Below, piece after piece: positions 33,034-39,913 of a stretch of DNA of 43,123 nucleotides (within the stretch, counting starts at the first letter, position 1; every line of letters starts with the position of its first letter). The DNA is from Candidatus Saccharimonadota bacterium (GTDB lineage Bacteria; Patescibacteriota; Saccharimonadia; Saccharimonadales; Saccharimonadaceae), in the NCBI GenBank assembly GCA_017404955.1, contig JAFRBH010000002.1:1-43123 (forward strand), written 5' to 3'. A program made the position numbers and the translations under genes. The notes under the pieces were generated by a model. That model saw only the letters and a program-made list of their open reading frames with translations, had not been told where the DNA came from and made no database searches.

Positions 33034-33450
33034 ATGAAGTTTGATGACGAATTTTTATCAGAGGTGGGCCTCTCAAACTTACCTCCAGAACAAAAAGAAA
33101 CGTTCCTAAAACAGGTTCAAGAAGAGCTTGAACTTCGTGTTGGCGAAAAGATGAGTCGTGGCCTTTCTGATGCTCAGATTGAAGAGTTTGAAGGTATCAT
33201 GAAAAACGACCAGCAAGTCATCAAGAAAGTTGTTGCCGAACTTGGTAGCGATTTCCGTGAGGATCCAATTTACCAAAAGTTACTAGAGAGAAACAATCTT
33301 ACCGAAGGTACTTGGGAGGTTATTGGCGAATATCTAAGTATCAAATGGATTCAGAAAAACCGCCCAGACTATCACGACATTGTAAAATCTACCATTGAAG
33401 AGTTGAAGGCCGAGCTTAAAGCTGATAGCTCCAAAATCTTAAACGCTTAA
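33034..33450 (+). CDS. DUF5663-like helical protein
   Basis: 138 residues, helical, acidic, no membrane segment. KFDDEFLSEVGLSNLPPEQKETFLKQVQEELELRVGEKMSRGLSDAQIEEFEGIMKND is the N-terminal domain I associate with DUF5663 proteins, which are mostly known from Candidate Phyla Radiation genomes; the remainder may be a second small helical domain. Function unknown. Shares its first-domain pattern with the protein at 17107-17448. Own leaderless-type promoter. Confidence 0.75.
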   Translation: MKFDDEFLSEVGLSNLPPEQKETFLKQVQEELELRVGEKMSRGLSDAQIEEFEGIMKNDQQVIKKVVAELGSDFREDPIYQKLLERNNLTEGTWEVIGEYLSIKWIQKNRPDYHDIVKSTIEELKAELKADSSKILNA

Positions 33451-33555
33451 ACCCTATAGGCAGTTAGTTTGTAGATTTTTGATGTTACATAGTCATCTCA
33501 AGATCAACAATAAAATATATAACAAAAAATTATCAAAATTTGCTACAATAGTTTT

Positions 33556-34368
33556 ATGTATTTAGTAATCGATATTGGTGGCACTAAAACCTTAATTGCA
33601 GCCTTCAACAGACGCGGCAAAGTCATCAAAAAATTACGTTTCAAAACTCCAGAAAAGCGCCAAGATTTTGAAGCCATGCTAAAATCAGCACTCATTCCCT
33701 TCTCTGTTAAATATGGCAAAAAGGTCCGCCAAGTTGTTGTTGCAGTCCCTGGTTGGGTCGAACAAAATGTCGCTGTTAAATTCGGCAATCGTCCCTGGAA
33801 AAACTTCCGCATTGCTGATTGTATAACAAATTTATTCAGCTGCTCCATTACCCTGATAAATGATGCAAATCTTGCCACTGTCTATGAGTCTTCTTTTCAT
33901 AGAGGACTAACTCTTTACCTAACTTTCAGCACTGGCATTGGCGGTGGTCTTGCCAGAAAAACCAAACTCGCTAAAAACACTGATGGAGTCGAACCAGGAC
34001 ATACCAAATATCTCTGGAATAACCAGCACAAGGAATGGGAAGATATTGCTTCCTGCGCCGCTATCGGCAAAGATTACGATTGTCAGGCCACTTCTGTTCG
34101 CGGCGAAAAAGCTTACTCTGATATTGCTCACCGCGTTTCTTTGGGCCTGCCTGAACTTATTCATCGTTATCATCCAGATTTCATTGTCATCGGCGGTCCG
34201 CTTGGGCTTCTCTATGATCATTTTGAGGCTGAACTCAAAACGAATGTTAAAAAACTTCTCAAGAATTCCGCCACTCTTCCACGTATTGTTGTTGCCAAGC
34301 GCCCCAAAGAATCGGTAATTTATGGAGGCTATCTCTATGCCAAAATCAGAGATAAAGCTAAACGCTAA
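33556..34368 (+). CDS. ROK-family protein (sugar kinase-like)
   Basis: 270 residues. ASKHA fold: phosphate loop DIGGTKTLIAAF, LINDANLATVYE, FSTGIGGGLARKT, GVEPGH, and the adenosine-binding FIVIGGPLGLLYD. These mark the ROK family (glucokinase and related sugar kinases). The zinc-binding CxCGxxGCxE motif of many ROK members is absent. No HTH, so a kinase rather than a repressor; the sugar is not evident. TGCTACAAT with the hexamer (33544-33549) ending 6 bases before the ATG: leaderless arrangement. 33451-33555 holds only this promoter. Confidence 0.85.
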   Translation: MYLVIDIGGTKTLIAAFNRRGKVIKKLRFKTPEKRQDFEAMLKSALIPFSVKYGKKVRQVVVAVPGWVEQNVAVKFGNRPWKNFRIADCITNLFSCSITLINDANLATVYESSFHRGLTLYLTFSTGIGGGLARKTKLAKNTDGVEPGHTKYLWNNQHKEWEDIASCAAIGKDYDCQATSVRGEKAYSDIAHRVSLGLPELIHRYHPDFIVIGGPLGLLYDHFEAELKTNVKKLLKNSATLPRIVVAKRPKESVIYGGYLYAKIRDKAKR

Positions 34369-34822
34369 AGACCAGGCTTTCTTGCAAAAACTCATCTCTG
34401 ATTACGCCCAATTCCGCTTCTGTTTAAATCAGAAGCGCTTTTCTTTCCGTTACTGCGAGCCAAAATCAACCATTTTTATAGGTCCACCCCAACCGTTTTT
34501 CGCCCTTCAGGCACTACACGAGCTCGGTCACGCCCTATCACGCCACAAAGACTATACCACACACGTAAAACGTCTAAAAATCGAATCTGAGGCCTGGGAA
34601 GTGGCAAAAACGGTACTAGAAAAATACCAAGAACAAGCCAAAACCGACCAAGATCTTGCCAAAATTCTCCCTAAGTGGAACCAAGCCTATGTCGAAGGTT
34701 GTCTTGACACCTATCGCGATTGGCTTCACGCTAAGTCAAAATGCAAAAACTGCGGCCAGACTCGCTACCAAACCAAAGATGGAAAATACCATTGCCCCTT
34801 TTGTGATGCCTTTTGCAGCTAG
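34337..34822 (+). CDS. HExxH metallopeptidase-like protein with C-terminal zinc ribbon
   Basis: 161 residues. A zinc protease motif ALHELGHALSRH (HELGH) at about residues 61-65, followed by a candidate third ligand Glu in IESEAWEVA, and a C-terminal zinc ribbon (CKNCGQTRYQTKDGKYHCPFC). No signal peptide or membrane helix, so cytoplasmic. ATG 34337 is chosen for GGAGG 8 bases upstream; it overlaps the end of the ROK gene by 32 bases in another frame, so the pair is translated together. The zinc-ribbon may recognise a nucleic acid or protein. Family not identified. Confidence 0.7.
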   Translation: MPKSEIKLNAKDQAFLQKLISDYAQFRFCLNQKRFSFRYCEPKSTIFIGPPQPFFALQALHELGHALSRHKDYTTHVKRLKIESEAWEVAKTVLEKYQEQAKTDQDLAKILPKWNQAYVEGCLDTYRDWLHAKSKCKNCGQTRYQTKDGKYHCPFCDAFCS

Positions 34823-34852
34823 TTTCAAGATTTAGTGGCAAAACTTCAAAAC

Positions 34853-35203
34853 CTAGCGATTATCGCCATCGCCAGCTAGAACTCCTCGCTTCATTCTCGA
34901 GTATAATTTCTCCACATTCTTCCCTGCTACCTCCGACAGTGGAATATCAAGATATCTAGCAATGCTAGATATATACCACAGCGTGTCTCCCAATTCTTTT
35001 GCGATTTCTTCCCTGTCTTCTTTAGAAATCATACCGCCTTTATCTCTTATAATCTTTTTAAACTTATCAGAAACTTCCCCAGCCTCGCCAGTCAAACCCA
35101 TGATTTTTTCTAGCATCGCAGGATGAAGTACGTTTCCCGTGTGTCGATATGCATCTGTTTTTATAATCTTTTCCTGATAGTCATCAAACTTCGTGATTTT
35201 CAT
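34853..35203 (-). CDS. MazG-like nucleotide pyrophosphohydrolase
   Basis: 116 residues, all-alpha. Metal-binding acid clusters GLTGEAGEVSDKFKK and EEIAKELGDTLWYISSIA are the MazG/dUTPase-2-type ExxE...ExxD pattern. Probably removes pyrophosphate from unwanted nucleoside triphosphates (house-cleaning). Start at 35203 (MKITKF) has the strong GGAGGAGAT-type site upstream; an in-frame ATG at 35236 lacks it. A -10 TATAAT lies about 45 bases upstream of the start. Confidence 0.85.
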   Translation of the reverse strand: MKITKFDDYQEKIIKTDAYRHTGNVLHPAMLEKIMGLTGEAGEVSDKFKKIIRDKGGMISKEDREEIAKELGDTLWYISSIARYLDIPLSEVAGKNVEKLYSRMKRGVLAGDGDNR

Positions 35204-35325
35204 TTTATCTCCTCTCCACCCTTTACAACTCTTCACCTCATTATACCACGACTTTCAATCTTAAAGTATTGAAGGATCAAGATACTTACGGCCAAGCACT
35301 AGACAACCGTATTTCCCTTCTCACC

Positions 35326-35353
35326 AAAAATCCCCCAAGTTAGGGGGATTTTT
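35326..35353. terminator. Bidirectional terminator
   Basis: AAAAATCCCCC (35326-35336), 6-base loop, GGGGGATTTTT (35343-35353): an 11-bp GC-rich hairpin flanked by A and T runs. Terminates the KGG gene on the minus strand. A second small hairpin GGTTAC/GTAACC lies at 35378-35395 between it and the gene. Confidence 0.85.
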
Positions 35354-35406
35354 AGCAATTAACTCTAATTAACTGAGGTTACCTGAAAGTAACCAAGGCA
35401 GAAATC

Positions 35407-35610
35407 TTAGACAGATTTCTTTGCAGGGCCACGGCGGGAAATACGACCACCTTTAGCGCCAGCAATACGAGCGAGTGCAGGGTTAGCAGCAAAGCCACCA
35501 GTGTGACCATTTCTACCACCTTTGCGACCGATCTGAGCATAAAACTCTTTACCGTATTTGTTGCGGTTAGTTTCAGCAGCTTTAAGACCGCCAGCTTTAG
35601 TACCAGCCAT
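35407..35610 (-). CDS. Small KGG-repeat protein
   Basis: 67 residues, basic, Gly-rich: MAGTKAGGLKAAETNRNKYG, then IGRKGGRNGHTGGFAANP and IAGAKGGRISRRG, two KGG-type repeats as in stress-induced and phage-encoded small proteins of many Firmicutes. Probably disordered; RNA or DNA contact is plausible but not shown. GAAGGAG stands 6 bases before the ATG. Its promoter is the best consensus match in the window, suggesting high expression. Confidence 0.75.
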   Translation of the reverse strand: MAGTKAGGLKAAETNRNKYGKEFYAQIGRKGGRNGHTGGFAANPALARIAGAKGGRISRRGPAKKSV

Positions 35611-35674
35611 TTATTGCTCCTTCTGCCCACCAATTATCAATAATAATTACGCCTCCAAAGAGGTTAATAATTAC

Positions 35675-35703
35675 ATTATAGCATAGTGCTTTCGTTTTGT
35701 CAA
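35675..35703 (-). promoter_or_regulatory. Consensus promoter of the KGG gene
   Basis: TTGACA (35703-35698), 17-base spacer, TATAAT (35680-35675) with the extended TGC. A perfect match at both hexamers and the ideal spacer; leader of about 58 bases contains a small CCTC/GAGG hairpin and a repeated GTAATTATTA. Confidence 0.8.
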
Positions 35704-35817
35704 TACGTTTTTGCTAATTTTTATGTTATAATATGTTTTTACTTTTACTATCACCACTGTACTGAGTACATTTTTTAATAAACCGAACAAAAAAATAAAA
35801 ATCCGAACAAAAAGTGC

Positions 35818-35846
35818 TTGACTTTATTCTGCTCATGATATAAAAT
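35818..35846 (+). promoter_or_regulatory. Promoter of a candidate small RNA
   Basis: TTGACT (35818-35823), 17-base spacer, TAAAAT (35841-35846). Confidence 0.6.
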
Positions 35847-35852
35847 AGTAGT

Positions 35853-35921
35853 AACTTTGAGTAAAACTGCGAGATTACTCAAATAAAAAACTCACCCGGA
35901 CTCCGATTGGGTGGTTTTTTT
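35853..35921 (+). ncRNA. Candidate small RNA (about 69 nt)
   Basis: Follows the promoter at 35818-35846 and ends in a terminator. It folds as a 9-bp hairpin TTTGAGTAA/TTACTCAAA (35856-35864 and 35875-35883), an A-rich linker, and the terminator hairpin CACCC/GGGTG (35893-35913) with a T7 run. No open reading frame of note. No known family recognised; the next promoter (tRNA operon) starts just two bases after it. Evidence is only the signals themselves. Confidence 0.5.
35893..35921 (+). terminator. Terminator of the candidate small RNA
   Basis: CACCC (35893-35897) with GGGTG (35909-35913), then GTTTTTTT. Confidence 0.65.
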
Positions 35922-35922
35922 A

Positions 35923-35951
35923 TTGACAAATTCCAGTCCCTAAGGTAAAAT
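35923..35951 (+). promoter_or_regulatory. Promoter of the tRNA-Ile/tRNA-Ala operon
   Basis: TTGACA (35923-35928), 17-base spacer, TAAAAT (35946-35951). About 40 bases of leader precede the first tRNA. Confidence 0.7.
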
Positions 35952-35996
35952 AGAGATACTTAACAATTTGTTTTTGTGGGCAACAATCAGCCTTGA

Positions 35997-36073
35997 GGGG
36001 TTATAGCTCAGCTGGTTAGAGCGCGTCACTGATAATGACGAGGTCTGTGGTTCAAGTCCACATAACCCCACCA
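35997..36073 (+). tRNA. tRNA-Ile (anticodon GAT)
   Basis: 77 bases with encoded CCA. Acceptor GGGGTTA/TAACCCC, D-arm GCTC/GAGC, anticodon stem CGTCA/TGACG with loop CTGATAA (anticodon GAT), T-arm TGTGG TTCAAGT CCACA. All arms pair. Located outside an rRNA operon, unlike the usual Ile-Ala pair in 16S-23S spacers. Confidence 0.97.
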
Positions 36074-36076
36074 TCT

Positions 36077-36153
36077 GGGGTAATAGCTCAGCTGATTAGA
36101 GCGCCGCCTTTGCAAGGCGGAGGTCCAGGGTTTGAATCCCTGTTACTCCACCA
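36077..36153 (+). tRNA. tRNA-Ala (anticodon TGC)
   Basis: 77 bases with encoded CCA. Acceptor GGGGTAA/TTACTCC (one G-T pair), anticodon stem CCGCC/GGCGG with loop TTTGCAA (anticodon TGC), T-arm CAGGG TTTGAAT CCCTG. Three bases after tRNA-Ile, so cotranscribed. Confidence 0.97.
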
Positions 36154-36160
36154 CATACAT

Positions 36161-36196
36161 GGGGTGTTCCTCGGTTCGCCGTGGAACACTCCACCA
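36161..36196 (+). other. tRNA-like minihelix ending in CCA
   Basis: Seven bases after tRNA-Ala lies GGGGTGTTCC (36161-36170) paired with GGAACACTCC (36183-36192), an inner CGG/CCG closed by a TTCG tetraloop, and the 3' end ACCA. The acceptor-like GGGGTGT/ACACTCC plus discriminator A and CCA mimics the acceptor half of a tRNA and shares ACTCCACCA with the tRNA-Ala 3' end. Could be a tRNA remnant, a 3'-end duplication or a processing signal. Confidence 0.5.
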
Positions 36197-36220
36197 TATT
36201 TTGCCTATAAAACATTGTTA

Positions 36221-36255
36221 ACAAAATACCAGGGCTACCAGTCCTGGTATTTTGT
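36221..36255. terminator. Bidirectional terminator between tRNA operon and surface protein gene
   Basis: ACAAAATACCAGG (36221-36233), 9-base loop, CCTGGTATTTTGT (36243-36255): 13 pairs with A/T at the base, serving the tRNAs (plus) and the gene at 36264 (minus). Confidence 0.8.
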
Positions 36256-36263
36256 TATTCAGA

Positions 36264-37271
36264 CTACCAACGCCAGAATGAGTTAAAATCAGTTGTTATT
36301 TGATCTTCTACCCTACCATCAGCATAGGTCCAACGAACAAAGTCTTGAGTCCTGGTAATCCCTCGTTGCTGAAGTTGCGCTTTAGATATTGGCTGCGCAC
36401 CGACCCCTATCCAATCACTTGCAGAAGAAATTGATGGCAAACATGTCCCATTTATATAATGCATTGGCGCTGGACTACCAGAAAACCAAGTGTACAACGC
36501 ATAAACTTCGTCTTCTGGGTAACCTGGCGCATAGGTTGTAGTCCACTCTTTTCTCTCCGCTGCCGATAAGAAATGATAAGTAGTTACCGAAATTGGACCA
36601 TCTGTCCTTGCTTCACAGGCCACTTTTGCCGCATCCACTACATTTTGACCATTAGAAGATCCGCCAGAAGTGTTAGAGGCGCTAGAATTGCCAGAAGTCG
36701 CTTGCTGGTTATTTTGCGTATTATCTGAAAGCTCATCCTTCTTCTCTTCTTTCTTTTCAATCGTAATTTTCACCCCGATAGTCAGAATCTTGCTATCTTC
36801 TGTAATCTCAAATTTCACCTTCATTTCGCCGGGCTGTTTATCAGAAAATACCTTAGCATAAATAACTAAAACTACGCTTCCCTTTTTGACCTCGTAGTCT
36901 TCACCTAATTTTAAGTTTTTACCATCCACGGTTACATTTTCGACGTTTTTACAATCATCGTCACAAGAAAGCTCAGTAAATCTCATTGTCAGATTATCAG
37001 AGGTGCCCTCGGTAATTTTTGGCGTAAATTCAGCACCATCAGCAGTAGTAATCTTCTGTTCGTAATCCGCTCCATCTACACGCTCTATTGATGCTACAGG
37101 CTTACTATCTGACTTTCCCTGGGATGATTCCCATGGCTTTACGAAAATACATAGAACCACCGCGACAATTGCCAAAATAAAAACAAGTCCACCCACTATA
37201 ATCAATATTAAGGCTTTTTTCGATAACTTCTTCTTAGCTGTTTTATCTTTTAAAACCTTTTCTTCACCCAT
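36264..37271 (-). CDS. Single-pass membrane protein with Ig-like extracellular domain
   Basis: 335 residues. Basic N-terminus, one membrane helix at about 20-47 (ALILIIVGGLVFILAIVAVVLCIFV), and a large outer part. About 85-180 look like an Ig-like or X2-type beta domain (NVTVDGKNLKLGEDYEVKKGSVVLVIYAKVF). A Ser/Asn/Gly linker (about 185-215) leads to a C-terminal domain rich in Trp and Tyr (about 216-335) with two Cys that could form a disulfide. AAGGGAG before the ATG. Envelope protein, function unknown. Confidence 0.8.
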   Translation of the reverse strand: MGEEKVLKDKTAKKKLSKKALILIIVGGLVFILAIVAVVLCIFVKPWESSQGKSDSKPVASIERVDGADYEQKITTADGAEFTPKITEGTSDNLTMRFTELSCDDDCKNVENVTVDGKNLKLGEDYEVKKGSVVLVIYAKVFSDKQPGEMKVKFEITEDSKILTIGVKITIEKKEEKKDELSDNTQNNQQATSGNSSASNTSGGSSNGQNVVDAAKVACEARTDGPISVTTYHFLSAAERKEWTTTYAPGYPEDEVYALYTWFSGSPAPMHYINGTCLPSISSASDWIGVGAQPISKAQLQQRGITRTQDFVRWTYADGRVEDQITTDFNSFWRW

Positions 37272-37302
37272 ATTTTACTCCCTTTAAAAACTATATAGTA
37301 CA

Positions 37303-37335
37303 CGAAATAGGAGGCAACTCAAGCCTCCTATTTCG
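37303..37335. terminator. Terminator hairpin between two surface protein genes
   Basis: CGAAATAGGAGG (37303-37314) pairs with CCTCCTATTTCG (37324-37335), 12 perfect pairs. It lies between the stop of the gene at 37351 and the promoter of the gene at 37271; on the minus strand no clear T run follows. Confidence 0.65.
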
Positions 37336-37350
37336 TTTTCAGCGCCGCAT

Positions 37351-38730
37351 TTATTTATTGCGTTTTACTAATGCTCTTGCACCGATGAGTGCTAAAGTAG
37401 TAGCAATCACACTGATAACCACTGCGGAAACACTAGCAATGCTACCAGCCTCACGTGTGGCACGACCGGAGTTAGGGGTACCAACGCCCTCAGCCGCAGC
37501 TTCCTCAGTTTTTGGCTCAGAGACTAAAGCGTAAGTGGAGAATTCATTACTTTGAACTACATATCTCCAAACATAGCCGTCGCCTTTCTGAACTCTAACT
37601 AGTGAGCCAGTGACTTTCTCAACTTTCCCATCATGGATGCGTACTGCATACCAGTTTCTAGTATCGGCATCCTTCTGATAGGTGGCTGGAATGGCCAAAG
37701 ACACAGAGGCTGGCTTATCAAGCTCAGTCAATTTTCCAAGCTCGCCAGAGACACTACCAGACACAATTACGTCAACATCAAAGTATCCAGCAATTACCCC
37801 ATCGCTATTTACCTGACTTTTAATTAAAGTAGATTCTTCCTCGGAAATATCTTCGGTGCCAGTGCCTTCTACACGTACGGCAACGTTAATTTCCTCTTCG
37901 GCATCAACTGCTGCTTGAATTTTGGCAAGATCTTCCTGGGAAATACCAGTTGCCTTGGAAGCTGCCGCTATTTTGTTAATCAATGAATTAGACAATGCGT
38001 CTTCGGATGCGGTTACATAGGCAATTTTGCCATTTACAGTTGCATTTGAACCAAGTTCAAGGCTACTGTTGGTGATAATTGCATATTTGCTAGCAGACTT
38101 TACTGTGGTCATTCCACCATATGGATTATCTATAATCAAAGAACCACGGTTCAAAATTGCCACACTAGATTCAGACTTACTTTCTACAATCATCGGGGAA
38201 AGCCCGCCCAAAAATACTTCTGCACCTTCTTCGATAGTAATAGTGTTTCCAGATGTACTATAGAGAGAAATAGTACCACTATTCGACAAAGCTAACGTGC
38301 TGAGATTAAATTCTTTTTTTCCTGCTGGTACCAATATGTTCGCTTCACAACTCTCACCAAGAATTGGGGATGTTGCGGCAAGCATGTCAAAAGCCTCTAC
38401 AGCGTATTCACTACCTTGAATCTCGGTAAGACTCTCACTTTGTTTGATTTTAGTAACTTCACCGGTGCTAGTGTTCATCTCCTCATGAATATACTCATAA
38501 GGTTCATTTGCCCTATCGTTATATTTAGCTTCCCAGTTATTACCATATTTATTCTTGAAATAACTCTTTACGTCCCAGCCTGCTGCGTTAAACGCTTTTA
38601 GCTGTTCACAGCTCATCCCCTCAGGGCCGGCATAAGATGCCGAAGCGAAATCGCTTGGAACAAGCGCCACACCCGTTGCGGTCACACCCAAAACCGCCAC
38701 AAGAGAGCCTGTAATTAGTTTCTTCTTCAT
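37351..38730 (-). CDS. Secreted surface protein with C-terminal membrane anchor
   Basis: 459 residues. Signal peptide about 1-31 (MKKKLITGSLVAVLGVTATGVALVPSDFASA). The middle has a beta-helix-like run of short repeats (ISLYSTSGNTITIEEGAEVFLGG, SVAILNRGSLIIDNP, YAIITNSSLELGSNATVNGKI), then a mixed domain, a linker with TPNSGRATREAG where an LPxTG site would be expected, a membrane helix and the basic end ALVKRNK, i.e. a classical cell-wall-anchor layout with a divergent sorting motif. The start at 38730 has AAAGGAG 9 bases upstream. Its promoter contains a C12 tract and may be phase-variable. Confidence 0.8.
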   Translation of the reverse strand: MKKKLITGSLVAVLGVTATGVALVPSDFASASYAGPEGMSCEQLKAFNAAGWDVKSYFKNKYGNNWEAKYNDRANEPYEYIHEEMNTSTGEVTKIKQSESLTEIQGSEYAVEAFDMLAATSPILGESCEANILVPAGKKEFNLSTLALSNSGTISLYSTSGNTITIEEGAEVFLGGLSPMIVESKSESSVAILNRGSLIIDNPYGGMTTVKSASKYAIITNSSLELGSNATVNGKIAYVTASEDALSNSLINKIAAASKATGISQEDLAKIQAAVDAEEEINVAVRVEGTGTEDISEEESTLIKSQVNSDGVIAGYFDVDVIVSGSVSGELGKLTELDKPASVSLAIPATYQKDADTRNWYAVRIHDGKVEKVTGSLVRVQKGDGYVWRYVVQSNEFSTYALVSEPKTEEAAAEGVGTPNSGRATREAGSIASVSAVVISVIATTLALIGARALVKRNK

Positions 38731-38763
38731 AGAAACAAACTCCTTTAAATTACTTATACTAAT

Positions 38764-38796
38764 AGTGTACCCCCCCCCCCCAGAACGTTTTGTCAA
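38764..38796 (-). promoter_or_regulatory. Promoter with homopolymer in the spacer
   Basis: On the minus strand TTGACA (38796-38791), then a 21-base spacer made of AAACGTTCT plus twelve G, then TACACT (38769-38764) as best -10. A spacer of 17 would need eight G. TATAAG further down (38758-38753) is an alternative -10 without a -35. Confidence 0.5.
38770..38781. repeat. C12 homopolymer tract
   Basis: Twelve C on the plus strand upstream of the surface protein gene, by far the longest G/C run in this AT-rich window. Confidence 0.95.
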
Positions 38797-38840
38797 GCAC
38801 TATCTTTTTACTTTCCCAAAAAATCGTGTATAATAAAACT

Positions 38841-39077
38841 ATGGACTGGAATTTTAGTTTTGGATGGTTTTTCCTAGGTGTCCTGATTTTGATTGGCGGC
38901 ACCTGCATCACAGTTTTTTATCAACAAATTTCCGACAATATGGCCTCTGGAGTTGCTTCATACGAACGTGTTAAACTTGTAGGCATTATTACTGCTATTG
39001 TTGGTTTTGTTGTAATGGCCAATCTTCACACTTTGATCCTCTCATTCTTCGTTGATATTGTTTTTAATGCATTCTAG
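38841..39077 (+). CDS. Small membrane protein with two helices
   Basis: 78 residues: helix 1 at about 7-30 (GWFFLGVLILIGGTCITVFY), a short loop QQISDNMASGVASYERVK, helix 2 at about 48-75. No family recognised. TATAAT (38829-38834) ends 6 bases before the ATG, a leaderless arrangement; this and the membrane topology argue that it is real. Confidence 0.75.
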   Translation: MDWNFSFGWFFLGVLILIGGTCITVFYQQISDNMASGVASYERVKLVGIITAIVGFVVMANLHTLILSFFVDIVFNAF

Positions 39078-39088
39078 TCAGCAAATAT

Positions 39089-39913
39089 CTAACGTTCAAA
39101 TTTGCCATACAATACCCCTAGCTCCAACCCAGGGGTTCTTGCTTTTACAAGCTCATCTACTGTCACAAAAGTATAACCATCGTTGATTAATTCATCTAGC
39201 ATCATCTCCACCCCTGTTACGGTAGAATCATAGACGTCATGCATTAGTACAATTGCCCCATCAAACACGTGGGTTAAAACTTCCACCCTTACCTGAGCAG
39301 CATCTTTACTGCGCCAATCTAGAGAATCTACACTCCAGCCGATTAGTGGCTCCTTAACCACTGAACGTACGGTGCTATTTACTGCCCCATACGGTGGACG
39401 CACATAAGAAACACACCCCTGTTTTTCCAGCGCATTACAGATTGATTGTGCCGCTGAAACCACCTCAGAAGAAACCTCGTCTGCAGAAATCGTCGTAAGA
39501 TTCCGGTGCGCATAGGTATGGCTCTCTATCTCATGCCCCTCACGCGCCTCCCTTTTGATAATATCTGGATAATAATCTGCTCGACTCCCCAGCGCAAAAA
39601 ACGTCGCCTTTGCCCCTTTTGATTTCAAAATATCAAGCAGTCTACTGGTATAGTCAGATGGGCCGTCATCAAAAGTTAACGCCAGGAGCTTCTTGTCTTT
39701 GTATTTTTCTTTCGGGTCAATTATCTCTCTAATCTCTCCCATTTCCACCTCAATTGGAGAATCAACCCTTTCCAGTTCAGGCTTCGATCGCCTCGGCAGA
39801 CTGCTCACCACCCCAGAAAAAAGTGCCAGTGCTAAAAGCATTGGCAACACAATTTTCAGCCAAGGAAAATACTTAAAGGTATCGGCAAAACTATTTCTTC
39901 TTACCTTAGCCAT
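39089..39913 (-). CDS. Polysaccharide deacetylase (NodB-like)
   Basis: 274 residues. Basic start, one membrane segment at about 16-40 as signal anchor, then a NodB domain: LTFDDGPSDYT (catalytic and metal Asp), HEIESHTYAHRNL (HxxxH), VRPPYGAVN, WSVDSLDW and VLMHDV. Acts outside the membrane, removing acetyl groups from peptidoglycan or another polysaccharide. The exact start is uncertain: ATG 39913 (AAGG just upstream) or in-frame ATG 39925; both lie within or at the end of the methyltransferase gene (12 or 24 bases of overlap), so the genes are coupled. Confidence 0.9.
   Translation of the reverse strand: MAKVRRNSFADTFKYFPWLKIVLPMLLALALFSGVVSSLPRRSKPELERVDSPIEVEMGEIREIIDPKEKYKDKKLLALTFDDGPSDYTSRLLDILKSKGAKATFFALGSRADYYPDIIKREAREGHEIESHTYAHRNLTTISADEVSSEVVSAAQSICNALEKQGCVSYVRPPYGAVNSTVRSVVKEPLIGWSVDSLDWRSKDAAQVRVEVLTHVFDGAIVLMHDVYDSTVTGVEMMLDELINDGYTFVTVDELVKARTPGLELGVLYGKFER

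Noticed and set aside
35733-35765. 10-codon Leu-rich frame ending in a small GTAC-TGA-GTAC hairpin with T6, like an attenuator leader
   Set aside because: Its ATG touches the only -10 box (35727-35732), so it would not be in the transcript, the hairpin has only 5 pairs, and no leucine gene follows.
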